Positions 1-8,865 of a stretch of 64,000 nt of DNA are shown here, in pieces. The translations under genes were made by a program, and so were the position numbers. Position 1 is the first letter of the stretch. Every line of letters starts with the position of its first letter. Where the stretch lies: positions 372,001 through 436,000 of the forward strand of contig NZ_CABPSF010000002.1 in NCBI RefSeq assembly GCF_902459685.1, in the 5' to 3' direction. The notes below the pieces were generated by a model. That model was not told the DNA's origin. It saw nothing but the letters and a program-made list of their open reading frames with translations, and searched no databases. This DNA comes from Pandoraea iniqua. GTDB taxonomy: Bacteria; Pseudomonadota; Gammaproteobacteria; Burkholderiales; Burkholderiaceae.

Positions 1-274
1 AGCAGCCGCCGAGCGGGTGGTTTGGGCTGAGCGTAATTCATGGACTACGTGTCTCCTACCTGCATAGGTCTTGTGTGGAGTCACGTTACGGCGCGGGTAT
101 TTCTGTTTCATCTCGACTTTGTATCGGGTTTGATACATAGCCGAAGCGATGCGATCGCGTCGAATGTTTCAGGACTGCAACAAAGCCGCAAGATTGCCGG
201 CACGTTTGTCGCCGATAATCCGGAACTTGGGGACACTGAATCGACGCGGCGGTGGATGAGAAGAGGAAAAAACC
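1..274. other. Left-edge intergenic region
   Basis: No convincing gene lies here. Bases 1-30 stay open on the plus strand and end in TGA at 28-30, so they could be the last codons of a gene outside the window, but ten codons cannot prove this. The rest is the leader of the response regulator at 275; an AGAGGA ribosome-binding sequence sits just before that start. The longer open frames that cross this stretch on both strands resemble no protein family I know. Confidence 0.4.
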
Positions 275-994
275 ATGGCAACGCACGTACTTGTAGTCGA
301 TGACGATGCGCAGATAAGGACTCTGCTCTGTGATTGTCTTGCCGGTTTTGGCATGACCTGTATGCAGGCGGCCAGTGGGGAGGAGATGCACGACGTGCTC
401 GAGCACAACGATATCGACATCGTCGTGCTCGACCTGATGCTTCCCGACAGCGACGGCCTGACGTTATGCCGGGAATTGCGTACCTCGTCGGAAATTCCCA
501 TTGTGATGCTCACCGCGCGTGGCGAGATGACCGACAGAATTGTCGGTCTGGAACTCGGTGCGGACGATTACGTCGTGAAGCCTTTTGAACCGCGAGAGCT
601 GGTGGCGAGAATTCAGACGATTCTTCGCCGCACCCGTGCGCAGGCGCGGGCGATACCCGAACCCAAGGACGAGCGGAAGTTCGCGGGATGGCGTCTGAGC
701 TTGATCGGTCGCCATCTGATTGCGCCCGATAACACGGTTATTCCGCTTTCGAACGCGGAATTTCGACTGCTGAACGCCTTTCTTTCCGCGCCGGGGCGGG
801 TGCTAAGCCGTGAGTACTTGATGGATACGGCCCGAGGGAAATCCATCGATGCGTTTGATCGCAGCATCGACGTACAGATATCGAGGCTGCGGCATAAATT
901 ACGAGAGGACATCAAGGAACCACGGTTACTGCGGACGATTCGTGGAGAAGGCTACATGCTCGACGTTCGCGCGCGATCCGATGTCGAAGGCTAG
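275..994 (+). CDS. OmpR-family response regulator
   Basis: A 239-residue cytoplasmic two-component regulator. The N-terminal receiver domain (about 1-120) has the acidic pocket D9-D11, phosphoacceptor D53 in VVLDLMLP, the switch Thr80 (MLTARG) and conserved Lys102 in VVKPFEP. The C-terminal winged-helix DNA-binding domain (about 140-232) carries a recognition region rich in R, S and D (SIDVQISRLRHKLRED) typical of OmpR rather than PhoB. The start is supported by AGAGGA upstream. No histidine kinase follows: the next gene converges from the other strand, so the partner kinase is either left of the window or unlinked. The target genes cannot be read from sequence. Confidence 0.93.
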   Translation: MATHVLVVDDDAQIRTLLCDCLAGFGMTCMQAASGEEMHDVLEHNDIDIVVLDLMLPDSDGLTLCRELRTSSEIPIVMLTARGEMTDRIVGLELGADDYVVKPFEPRELVARIQTILRRTRAQARAIPEPKDERKFAGWRLSLIGRHLIAPDNTVIPLSNAEFRLLNAFLSAPGRVLSREYLMDTARGKSIDAFDRSIDVQISRLRHKLREDIKEPRLLRTIRGEGYMLDVRARSDVEG

Positions 995-1021
995 GTGTCG
1001 GCGGGTCTGGCCCGTACAGGG

Positions 1022-2662
1022 CTACACCGCCAACGCCGCCCCATCGCTGCGCGGGTCATGCGCACCACTCGCGAGACCGTCTTCCGCAATAGCGATCACC
1101 CCGGCCTGACCCGCCAGCGGACTATGCTTCGGCAATGACGCAATCGCATGCCCGCGTGCCGCGAGTGCTGCGAACACCGCTTCCCCTGCGTCGCTCTCAA
1201 GCTTGAGGTTGTCCCGGCTGTCGGAGAACGTCCGGCCCAGCAGAAAGCGCGGATGGGATAACGCTTCGTGTGGCGACATCCCGTAATCGATCAATCGGGT
1301 AAGCAGTGCGCTCAGCGTTTGTGGCTGTCCATCCGCCCCCTGTGTCCCATACAGCAATCGCGCTCGCCCATCTTTCAGATACATACCGGGATTGAGCGTG
1401 TGAAAGGGCCGCTTGCCGGGCATAAGCGCATTCGGATGCGCACTGCCCGCCGGGCGAAACGCCGCGCCCCGGTTGTGCCACAGCACCCCCGTGTCGCCTG
1501 CCATCACGCCGCTGCCCCAATCGAAGTAGATCGTCTGCAACACGCTCACCGCGCGCCCGGCCGAGTCCGTCGCCGCGAAGTACACCGTGTCGCCTTCGCG
1601 AAAACGATGCGGCCAGTCGAGTGCCACCCGATCATCGATGCGTGACGCTGCGGCGCGAAGATGTCCGTCCGACAACATCGTCGCGACGGGAACATCCACG
1701 AATTCCGGGTCCGCGATGTACCGGTCGCGATCGATAAACGCCTGCTTCACCGCCTCCACGAGCCGGTGGTAATACGTCGCGCTGCCGTGAGCACAATCTT
1801 TCAGCCCCAAGCGCGCGAGAATCCCCATGATTTGTAGCGTCGTCACCCCTTGCGTCGGCGGCGGCAATGTCGCCAACACACCGTCGCCATACGGCATCGT
1901 CAATGCGTCTGACACGTGCACACGCGTGGCCGCAAGATCCTCGCGCGTGAGCGGCGAACCCGCCGCCTGCAAGCCGTCTGCCAGAAGGGCGGCCAACGCG
2001 CCCTCATAGAACTCACGAGGCCCGCCATCGGCAAGCTGACGCAATGTCGCTGCCAGTGCCGGTTGCCGAAACGACTCGCCTGCGGCGGGCGCGCGTCCGT
2101 CCGGCAGAAACGTCTGCGCAAAGCCGTGCCATGTCGCCGCATCCGCCATCTCGCCAGCACGATACGAATACCAGAAGTCCTGCGAGCGACTCGTCGCGAA
2201 GCCATCTTCCGCCGCCGCGATGGCGGGGGCGAGCAGCGACGCCCACGACAACGTGCCGCCCCATTGCTCGCGACTGACGCGATACGCAGCCTCCCACGCC
2301 GCCACGGTGGCCGCCGTGGTCAATGTGGACGCCGGACCGCGCACCGCGATCGCATCTCCATCAAGCAATCCAGACGGCAGATGGCGTGCCGCTTGTCCGA
2401 TGCCGGAGATGGCGAGCGGTGCCTTGCTGCCTGACGTACCGTCTGCCACCAGCCAGAAGCCGTCACCGCCGAGACCGGTGAAGTGCGGCATCGTCACGCA
2501 CAACATGGCGGCAATCGCGATGGCCGCTTCGATGGCGTTGCCGCCTTGTTGCAACACGTCACGGCCTGCCATGCTCGCCAGCGCATGCGGACTCGTGACC
2601 AACCCGGCCCGCCCACTCGCCGATGCCGAAGAAGCGATATTCACCACGTCGCGGGCGGTCAT
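1022..2662 (-). CDS. Gamma-glutamyltransferase-family protein
   Basis: A 546-residue N-terminal-nucleophile hydrolase of the gamma-glutamyltransferase family, expected to self-cleave before a threonine. The N-terminal block GGNAIEAAIA and the GLGGDGF motif are family hallmarks. The probable nucleophile is Thr359 in GDTVYFAATD; classical enzymes have Thr-Thr-His there, so Val and Tyr at the next two positions place it in the GGT-like branch rather than with E. coli Ggt. No Sec or Tat signal peptide is evident, which suggests a cytoplasmic enzyme. Its ATG overlaps the stop of the upstream LivMGF fusion by four bases (ATGA), so it is translationally coupled to the importer and may cleave a gamma-glutamyl amide that the importer brings in. 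Substrate is inferred, not shown. Confidence 0.88.
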   Translation of the reverse strand: MTARDVVNIASSASASGRAGLVTSPHALASMAGRDVLQQGGNAIEAAIAIAAMLCVTMPHFTGLGGDGFWLVADGTSGSKAPLAISGIGQAARHLPSGLLDGDAIAVRGPASTLTTAATVAAWEAAYRVSREQWGGTLSWASLLAPAIAAAEDGFATSRSQDFWYSYRAGEMADAATWHGFAQTFLPDGRAPAAGESFRQPALAATLRQLADGGPREFYEGALAALLADGLQAAGSPLTREDLAATRVHVSDALTMPYGDGVLATLPPPTQGVTTLQIMGILARLGLKDCAHGSATYYHRLVEAVKQAFIDRDRYIADPEFVDVPVATMLSDGHLRAAASRIDDRVALDWPHRFREGDTVYFAATDSAGRAVSVLQTIYFDWGSGVMAGDTGVLWHNRGAAFRPAGSAHPNALMPGKRPFHTLNPGMYLKDGRARLLYGTQGADGQPQTLSALLTRLIDYGMSPHEALSHPRFLLGRTFSDSRDNLKLESDAGEAVFAALAARGHAIASLPKHSPLAGQAGVIAIAEDGLASGAHDPRSDGAALAV

Positions 2663-5256
2663 GCGGCCGCTCCCGCTTCATGCTCGCCACCGAGATACGC
2701 GGCGGCGAGACGCGTATCGGCGGCCAACTCGCTCGCCGATCCACTGACCGTAACGCGCCCCTCTTCAAGCACGTAGCCACGGTCGGCAATCGACAAGGCC
2801 ATGACCGCCATCTGATCGACCAGCAGCATCGATAGCGACTCGCGGCGCAACGCATCGAGCGACGCGAACAATTCAGCGATCACCTTCGGGGCGAGACCGA
2901 GCGACGGCTCGTCGAGCAACAGCACTCGTGGAGACGACATCAGCGCGCGTGCAATCGCCAGCATCTGTTGCTCGCCACCGGAGAGCAGACCGGCACGCTG
3001 ATGTTGTCGCTCGTGCAGACGCGGATACCGTGCAAACATCTGCGCAATACGGGCGTCGAGCGTGGCGCGCGGCAAACGGCCGCACGGGAACGCGCCGAGC
3101 CGAAGGTTATCGAGCACCGACAATTCCGGGAACACCTGACGCCCTTCGGGCACTAGCACCACGCCCATCGCGGCGATCTTCGCGGCATCTAGCCGTGACA
3201 GATCGTGACCATTGAACGTGATGCCGCCACTGACAGGACGATGCAGCCCCGCCAATGCACGCATGAGGGTCGACTTGCCCGCCCCGTTGGCGCCGAGCAG
3301 CGCGACGAGTTCGCCGTCTCGCACTTGAATCGATACGTCGTGCAGCACTGGCGCGGCACCATAGCCCGCCGTCAGCTTGCCGACACCGAGCACTTCCGGC
3401 GTGGTCGCAGCGGTGCGTCCGACCGGCTTGGCCGCATCCGCAGACGCAGCGCCGAGGTATGCCTGACGAACACGCTCGTCGTGACGGATCGCTGTCGGCG
3501 TGCCTTGCGCGAGAAAACGCCCCGCGTCGATCACGACGATACCATCGGACACACCCATCACCAGCGACATGTCGTGTTCAACGAGTCCCACCGCCACGCC
3601 GCTATCGGCAATCTGCCGCAGCAGTTTGCCCAGTTGCGCTTTGTCCTGTGTCGACAGACCGGCGGCCGGCTCATCGAGCAGCAACACCGTCGGGCGCGTC
3701 GCCAATGCCCGCGCGATCTCCACAAGACGACGGTCGACGTGGGCGAGATCGGCCGCCATCAGATTGACGTCGCCGTGATAGCCGCAGGCGCGCAGCAATG
3801 CCATCGCCTCATCGCGTTGCGTCTTGCCTCGCATGCGGGCGACGCCGAGCAACCCGCCCAGACGCCCCGCACTCAACCCCAGCGTCACGTTATCGAGCAC
3901 GCTCATGCCCGCGAACAGTTGCGACGTCTGATACGTGCGCGCCACGCCGTGCCGCGCGCTGTCGCAAGCGCCGCGTGCCGCAAGTCCGTCCCCGCCGAGC
4001 GAGCGTGTGCCCGACTGCGGCCGATAGAAGCCGGACAGCATATTGAGCACGGTCGACTTGCCCGCACCGTTCGGTCCGATCAGGCTGGTCACGCCCGCCG
4101 CAGGCAATTCGAACGAGAGATCGGCCACGGCTTTCACGCCACCGAAGGTCATCGTCAACCCTTGCGCCGCGAGTCCCTTGCGTTGCGACGGCGCGAGCAC
4201 CGGCAAGGTCAGCGTCGATGCCGTCCCGATGCTGGCCTCACCCGATGCGGCACGTCTGCGTGACGTCCACCATTGGCCGAGCACCCCGATCACACCATTG
4301 GGCGCGCCCCACAGCACCACGAGCAACAACACACCGAAACACAGCAGGCGCAGGTTCTCGAGACTGGCCAGAAACTCTGGCAACAGTCCGACGATCACGG
4401 CACCGACGAGCGGCCCGGCAATCGTGCCCGCGCCGCCGATCATCACGACGAGGACGAACAGAATCGACTGGAGGAACGAGAACATGCCCGGCGTGACCAT
4501 GCCTTGCAGCGGTGCGAACAACCCACCCGCAAGTCCTGCGAGCGCTGCGGAGAACGCGAACGCTACCGCCTTCACCACAATGGGATTGACGCCGATCGAT
4601 GCCGCCGCCGTTTCACTATCGCGCACGGCCCGCATGGCCGCGCCCCACGCACCGCGAGAGATGCGTGCGTAGATCAGCAACGAGACGGCGAGCACCGCTA
4701 GCGCCGCTACTGCCACCACACGCTCGCTGCCCGCGATGCCGAAGACACCCGGCGGCAGCACGCCCATCAGGCCGTTCTGACCGCCCGTCAACGCACGCCA
4801 CTCGACCGCGCCATGTTCCACGATGAAGCCAAACGCAATCGTCACCATCGCCAGCCCCGGCCCGCGCACGCGAAGCGCAGGCAACGCGAGCAATGCACCG
4901 GTGAGCGCGGCAATCACGCCACCCGCCAGCCATGCAGGCCAGAACGGCCAGCCCGCCTGCGTCGTCAGAATCGCCACGGCGTACGCCCCGATGGCATAGA
5001 AGCCGACATGGCCGAATGACACCTGTCCGGTCAGACCCAGCAGAAGATTCAGACCCACGCCGCAGATGGCCAGCAACGCCACACCGGCGATCACCACGAC
5101 GAAATAGCCGTTCACCACACACGCCGCACCGGCCATCGCCAGCAGCGCGACGGCGAGTGCCGCGCCGAGGGCCAGACCATCACGCGGGGGCCGCGTCTTC
5201 ATCGGGGTGAGAGAGACGGCAGGCTGCGACGCCAGTCGCAAAGGAGAGTCACTCAT
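2659..5256 (-). CDS. Fused LivM-LivG-LivF: permease plus two ATPase domains of a branched-chain amino-acid type ABC importer
   Basis: One 865-residue frame contains three normally separate subunits. Residues about 20-330 are a LivM-like permease with eight or more membrane segments; about 355-610 are a LivG-like ATPase with Walker A GPNGAGKST near 397 and Walker B VLLLDEPAAG; about 625-862 are a LivF-like ATPase with Walker A GANGAGKST near 657, a canonical LLSGGEQQ signature and VLLLDEPSLG. The LivG part has LAHVDRR where the family usually has LSYGQQR/LPYGDQR, so the ABC signature is degenerate. The ATG at 5256 overlaps the livH stop (ATGA) and was preferred to the longer open frame upstream, whose first 54 residues overlap LivH and are not Liv-like. 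Fusion fixes subunit stoichiometry. Confidence 0.9.
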   Translation of the reverse strand: MSDSPLRLASQPAVSLTPMKTRPPRDGLALGAALAVALLAMAGAACVVNGYFVVVIAGVALLAICGVGLNLLLGLTGQVSFGHVGFYAIGAYAVAILTTQAGWPFWPAWLAGGVIAALTGALLALPALRVRGPGLAMVTIAFGFIVEHGAVEWRALTGGQNGLMGVLPPGVFGIAGSERVVAVAALAVLAVSLLIYARISRGAWGAAMRAVRDSETAAASIGVNPIVVKAVAFAFSAALAGLAGGLFAPLQGMVTPGMFSFLQSILFVLVVMIGGAGTIAGPLVGAVIVGLLPEFLASLENLRLLCFGVLLLVVLWGAPNGVIGVLGQWWTSRRRAASGEASIGTASTLTLPVLAPSQRKGLAAQGLTMTFGGVKAVADLSFELPAAGVTSLIGPNGAGKSTVLNMLSGFYRPQSGTRSLGGDGLAARGACDSARHGVARTYQTSQLFAGMSVLDNVTLGLSAGRLGGLLGVARMRGKTQRDEAMALLRACGYHGDVNLMAADLAHVDRRLVEIARALATRPTVLLLDEPAAGLSTQDKAQLGKLLRQIADSGVAVGLVEHDMSLVMGVSDGIVVIDAGRFLAQGTPTAIRHDERVRQAYLGAASADAAKPVGRTAATTPEVLGVGKLTAGYGAAPVLHDVSIQVRDGELVALLGANGAGKSTLMRALAGLHRPVSGGITFNGHDLSRLDAAKIAAMGVVLVPEGRQVFPELSVLDNLRLGAFPCGRLPRATLDARIAQMFARYPRLHERQHQRAGLLSGGEQQMLAIARALMSSPRVLLLDEPSLGLAPKVIAELFASLDALRRESLSMLLVDQMAVMALSIADRGYVLEEGRVTVSGSASELAADTRLAAAYLGGEHEAGAAA

Positions 5257-6131
5257 ACTTTGCGCACCTCCGCGCGACCGAAAATGCCGTCCGGCCGCAT
5301 GGCCAGCAACACGATGACCAGACCGAACGTGATGATTTGTGTGTAACCCGATCCGAGCGTCGCGGTGATCATCGCTTCGGCTACGCCGAACAGCAGCCCG
5401 GCAATCATGACGCCCCACGCGCTCGACAAGCCGCCGAGAATTGCCACGGCGAACGCCTTGAGGCCAAAGACCGTCCCCATATCGGCCTGCACGTTGAACA
5501 GCGGCGCGATCAGCACGCCCGCGATACCGGCGAGCAGTGTCGAGACGGCAAACGCTGCGGCGATCGTGCGTTGAATGGGAATGCCCATGAGGCGGGCGGC
5601 GTCGCGGTTCTGCACCACGGCGAGCATGGCAACACCCCAGCGTGAGCGGCGCAACACGTAGTGCAGCAGCGCGGCGAGTGCGAGACCGACGACCGGGATT
5701 AGCAATTGCAACGGATAGACGCCGAGACCGGCGTCACCGATTTGCAGCGAGCTTTGCGCCAGCGGCGAGGGCAGGCTGCGTGGCTCCGTGCCGAACGTCA
5801 GCATGACGAGGTTGTCGAGCACGATGCCCAGCGCCACGGTTGCCATCAGCCATGCGCTGGACCCGCGCCGCACAAATGGCTGCACGGCAAGCCGCTCGAC
5901 CACCAGCCCGTAGACGGCGCAAAGTGCCAGTGCGGCGACGATCGCCAGCGGCATGGGCCAGCCGAGCGTCTGTGCGAACGTGTACGCCAGCACGGCGCCC
6001 AGCATCATCGAGCTGCCCTGCGCGAAATTGACCGTCGCACTCACGGCGAACGTCAGATGAAAGCCGAGCGCCATGAGGCCGTACATACTGCCGAGCCCCA
6101 GGCCGGCGACCAGCGCCGAGATCCATTGCAT
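5253..6131 (-). CDS. livH: LivH-like ABC permease
   Basis: A 292-residue inner-membrane permease of the branched-chain amino-acid importer family. It starts MQWISALVAGLGLGSMYGL and keeps the family block HLTFAVSATVNFAQGSSMMLGA after the first helix, with about eight hydrophobic segments in total. The start at 6131 was chosen because GGAGG lies eight bases upstream; a longer in-frame start adds nine non-conserved residues. It pairs with the LivM part of the next gene to form the membrane pore. Substrate cannot be deduced from the permease; Liv-type systems also take urea, short amides and aromatic acids. Confidence 0.93.
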   Translation of the reverse strand: MQWISALVAGLGLGSMYGLMALGFHLTFAVSATVNFAQGSSMMLGAVLAYTFAQTLGWPMPLAIVAALALCAVYGLVVERLAVQPFVRRGSSAWLMATVALGIVLDNLVMLTFGTEPRSLPSPLAQSSLQIGDAGLGVYPLQLLIPVVGLALAALLHYVLRRSRWGVAMLAVVQNRDAARLMGIPIQRTIAAAFAVSTLLAGIAGVLIAPLFNVQADMGTVFGLKAFAVAILGGLSSAWGVMIAGLLFGVAEAMITATLGSGYTQIITFGLVIVLLAMRPDGIFGRAEVRKV

Positions 6132-6188
6132 GAAAAGTCCTCCGGGACGCCGCAGCACGGCGCCCGTTCGTTAGCCCAACTGTGTGAC

Positions 6189-7487
6189 TTACTTCGCCGC
6201 GACTTTCGCGCCCGCCGGTGCCACCGGCACGATGCGGTTGTCGATGAACTGCGCCCACACGTAGTCTTGTGCCGACAGCGCGTCGTGCTGCTGCTCACTG
6301 AACGGCTTCACGTAGGTCTTGATGAGCCCGTCGTAGCGGTCGATCTTGTAGAAGCCCGTGCGGATCGCATCGCCGTTGGTCGAACCGGCTTTGTCGATGG
6401 CGAGCGCGGTGAGACGCATCGCGTCGTAGGCATTGGCGACGCCCACGGCCGGGGTGATGTCGTCGGCGCCCTTGATGTCCGAATACTTCGCCTTGAGGGC
6501 CGCGACGACGCGTGTGCTTACCGGCGACGTCGCGCCGAAGAAGCTATACGTCTGCACGAAATGCACGGTCTTGGCGTTGGGGCCGGCCAACTCGGTGAAG
6601 CGTCCGCCTGCGGGACCCCAGTGCGAGACGATAGGCACCTTCCAGCCCATGCGGTCGAGCGATTTCACCACCTGTGCCGACGGGCCGACGTTCCCGACCA
6701 TCAGCAAGGTGTCCGCGCCCGCAGCTTTCAGGCGGCCCAGTTGCGGCGTGACGTCCACGTCGTTCGCCTCGAACTTCTCGACGGCGGCGGGCTTCATGCC
6801 CTTGGCGGCCAGTGCCGCGACGATGCCTTTCTCGTTCGACTCGCCCCACGGGTTGTTCACGAGAATCAGGCCGAGCTTTTTCGCACCGAACGTCTGCTGC
6901 GCGTAGTTCACCATCGCCCCGTCGACAATCTCATCGACGGCCGACACGCGGAACACATAGTTCGGATTGGCCCCGTTGCGGGTAATCGGCGTGCCGGCGG
7001 CCCACGGCCCCATGAACGGCACTTTCTCCTGATTGGCGATCGGCAAGATGGCCATCGAGACCGGCGTATCCAGTCCGCCGAAGAGCACCGCCACTTTGTC
7101 CTTGTAAATCAGCTCGCGTGCGGCGAGCACGCCTTTGGCCGGGTTGCCCTCGTCGTCGCGACGCACCAGTTCGAGCTTGCGGCCGCCGAGCACGCCGCCA
7201 CTCGCGTTGATCTCGTCGATGGCGATCGTCATGCCGCGCGTGAGCGCTTCACCGGCGCGCGCCGACTGCCCCGAGAGCGCGGTGACGAGACCGATCTTGA
7301 CCGTGTCCGCCGCATAGCTCGCGACGCTCGCGAACGACATGCCGGCCGCCGTCAGCGCGAGGACTCCGGTGCGAAGCCACTGGCGGCGGGAGCGGGAGAA
7401 GGAGAAGGACAAGGCGAGGGCGGATACCGGCGTCGAGCCAGCGATATCGACAGTGAGGGCAGCGTTGGGACGTGCAGAGGCAGACAT
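6189..7487 (-). CDS. Liv-type periplasmic substrate-binding protein
   Basis: A 432-residue ABC importer binding protein of the type I LivK/peripla_BP_6 class. The mature part begins near ADTVKIGLVTALSGQSA and contains the usual GGVLGGRKLELVRRDDEGNP segment. The leader is long and has SRRQWLRTG followed by a hydrophobic stretch and an ASYAA cleavage-like site, so export by the Tat pathway is plausible. The start at 7487 has GGAG upstream; a start 21 bases further upstream is possible but lacks one. It is first in the operon livK-livH-livMGF-ggt, 57 bases before livH, as usual for the most abundant component. Confidence 0.92.
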   Translation of the reverse strand: MSASARPNAALTVDIAGSTPVSALALSFSFSRSRRQWLRTGVLALTAAGMSFASVASYAADTVKIGLVTALSGQSARAGEALTRGMTIAIDEINASGGVLGGRKLELVRRDDEGNPAKGVLAARELIYKDKVAVLFGGLDTPVSMAILPIANQEKVPFMGPWAAGTPITRNGANPNYVFRVSAVDEIVDGAMVNYAQQTFGAKKLGLILVNNPWGESNEKGIVAALAAKGMKPAAVEKFEANDVDVTPQLGRLKAAGADTLLMVGNVGPSAQVVKSLDRMGWKVPIVSHWGPAGGRFTELAGPNAKTVHFVQTYSFFGATSPVSTRVVAALKAKYSDIKGADDITPAVGVANAYDAMRLTALAIDKAGSTNGDAIRTGFYKIDRYDGLIKTYVKPFSEQQHDALSAQDYVWAQFIDNRIVPVAPAGAKVAAK

Positions 7488-7519
7488 GAGCAATCTCCGT
7501 AAGGGCACAGACGACAGTT

Positions 7520-7563
7520 CGAAAGCGGATCGAAAGCGAATCGAAAGCGAATCGAAAGCAAAT
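7520..7563 (-). repeat. Four tandem copies of an 11-bp unit in the leader of the importer operon
   Basis: Four direct copies of the unit CGAAAGCGAAT (read on the plus strand) lie at 7520-7530, 7531-7541, 7542-7552 and 7553-7563; copies two and three are identical and the others differ at one position. One unit is one helical turn. They lie 33 bases upstream of the binding-protein start, in the probable transcribed leader. Confidence 0.85.
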
Positions 7564-7578
7564 CAGGAGGGCGGACCA

Positions 7579-7596
7579 CTGCCCGGCATCGGGCAG
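7579..7596 (-). other. Inverted repeat in the importer leader
   Basis: CTGCCCG and CGGGCAG form a perfect 7-bp stem around a four-base loop. It is followed, in the direction of the importer operon, by the 11-bp tandem repeats rather than a T tract, so it is not a standard terminator. It could be a leader RNA hairpin or a protein-binding site. Confidence 0.5.
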
Positions 7597-7880
7597 CGCC
7601 CGTGATATGCAGCCCGTACGCAAGAGGTGTGCCACCTCGTCGACATTTCTTCGATATCGGTCTGTACGATATGAATGGCAACGTGTTGACGATCTGGCAT
7701 CGAAATTGCGAACGATTGTGTGTAGCGTTCGTAGACGATGTGTTTTGCGCCAATTCGGAACGCGCCCGCACTGCGGCGGTGCGCCAATGTTTCAAGACGG
7801 CCCACGAACACACCGACGACCGAATGAACGGCCTCAGAACCTGAGCCCCTTGCGACGCCATACCGCAACGACGACACACG

Positions 7881-8858
7881 ATGACTTCTGCCCTGACCCT
7901 TCCGGAACGCGATGACGCAGCGACCGACGACACGCGCTTCGGCGCACTGCGCTCGCACGACCGCTTCGACTATCTGCCCATCACGGCACGCGACACGTAT
8001 CGCTGGCCCAACGGCGCACGGCTGGCCGTCTATCTCGGCTTCAATCTGGAGCACTTCGCTTTCGGAGAAGGGTTGGGCGCTAATCTCGGCCCCGCCTCGC
8101 CGCAGCCGGACGTGCTCAACTACAGCTGGCGCGAATACGGCAACCGGGTCGGCGCGTGGCGTTGTCTCGATCTGTTCGACGACCTGTCGATGCCTGTCGG
8201 GGCGGTGCTCAATACGTCGTTGCTCGATCACTGTCCCGAGCTTGTGCACGCGTGCGTGACGCGCGGACACGAACTGATCGGGCATGGCCATACCAACGCG
8301 CATCGGCAAAGCGACTTCGAGTACGCGCACGAGCACGATCTGCTGGCGCATTGCCGCGCGCGTCTGATGGAGGCCACCGGCCACACGCCGACCGGGTGGC
8401 TCTCGCCATGGATCTCGGAGACGCATCACACGCCCGATCTGCTCGCGCGCACGGGATATCGCTACACGCTCAACTGGTGTCACGACGATCGCCCGGTGCG
8501 CATGCGTACAGCACACGGCACGCTGTGGTCGGTGCCGTATCCGCAGGAGGTGAACGACATCCCCATGATCGTCGGACGCCAGATGGACGGCGCGGCCTTC
8601 GCCGACATGATTGTCGACAACTTTGACGAGATGTACGCGCAGGCCGAGCACCCGACGCGCGGGCAGCCGCTCGTGATGGGGATTGCACTGCATCCGTATC
8701 TCGTGGGGCAACCGTATCGGCTTCGGCATTTGCGGCGTGCGCTAACGCCCATCGCGCAAGCGGCGCAACGTGGCGAGATCTGGATCGCGACACCGGGCGA
8801 AATCGCCTCGCACGTCGCTTCGGTCAGTGTCGACCAGCCTGACACCGTCATGGGATGA
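7881..8858 (+). CDS. Polysaccharide deacetylase / allantoinase (PuuE)-like hydrolase
   Basis: A 325-residue member of the NodB/PuuE carbohydrate-esterase-4-like fold. Visible marks are LAVYLGFNLEHF near residue 50, the segment VGAVLNTSLLDHCPELV, the motif ELIGHGHTNAHRQ with its histidines and the C-terminal GIALHPYLVGQPYR. The pattern matches the PuuE/cyclic-imide hydrolase branch, which opens C-N bonds in small cyclic amides, more than sugar deacetylases, because no signal peptide or cell-wall domain is present. It heads a plus-strand set with a GntR regulator and a flavin-reductase-like protein, and diverges from the amino-acid/amide importer. Exact substrate unknown. Confidence 0.82.
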   Translation: MTSALTLPERDDAATDDTRFGALRSHDRFDYLPITARDTYRWPNGARLAVYLGFNLEHFAFGEGLGANLGPASPQPDVLNYSWREYGNRVGAWRCLDLFDDLSMPVGAVLNTSLLDHCPELVHACVTRGHELIGHGHTNAHRQSDFEYAHEHDLLAHCRARLMEATGHTPTGWLSPWISETHHTPDLLARTGYRYTLNWCHDDRPVRMRTAHGTLWSVPYPQEVNDIPMIVGRQMDGAAFADMIVDNFDEMYAQAEHPTRGQPLVMGIALHPYLVGQPYRLRHLRRALTPIAQAAQRGEIWIATPGEIASHVASVSVDQPDTVMG

Positions 8859-8865
8859 GCGCATC

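Larger units (their letters stand above)
7488..7880. promoter_or_regulatory. Divergent control region between importer operon and deacetylase operon
   Basis: This 393-base gene-free stretch must hold the promoters of both operons. Besides the tandem repeats and hairpin listed separately it has an inverted repeat CGAACG...CGTTCG at 7709-7731 with an 11-base spacer, a reasonable size for a dimeric regulator such as the GntR protein encoded nearby. I could not assign -35/-10 boxes with confidence, and I see no coding potential. Confidence 0.5.

Noticed and set aside
3690-3780. Frameshift as cause of the degenerate LivG signature
   Set aside because: The frame reads conserved sequence on both sides (LVEIARALATRP directly follows), so only substitutions, not a frame change, explain the motif.
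5706-7502. Open frame of 598 codons on the plus strand opposite livH and the binding protein
   Set aside because: It is rich in Arg, His and Gln with no family motif, and lies wholly antisense to two clear importer genes. It is a codon-bias shadow of high-GC coding sequence.
7520-7563. CRISPR-like repeat array
   Set aside because: The 11-bp units are directly abutting without spacers, too short for CRISPR, and no cas gene is near.
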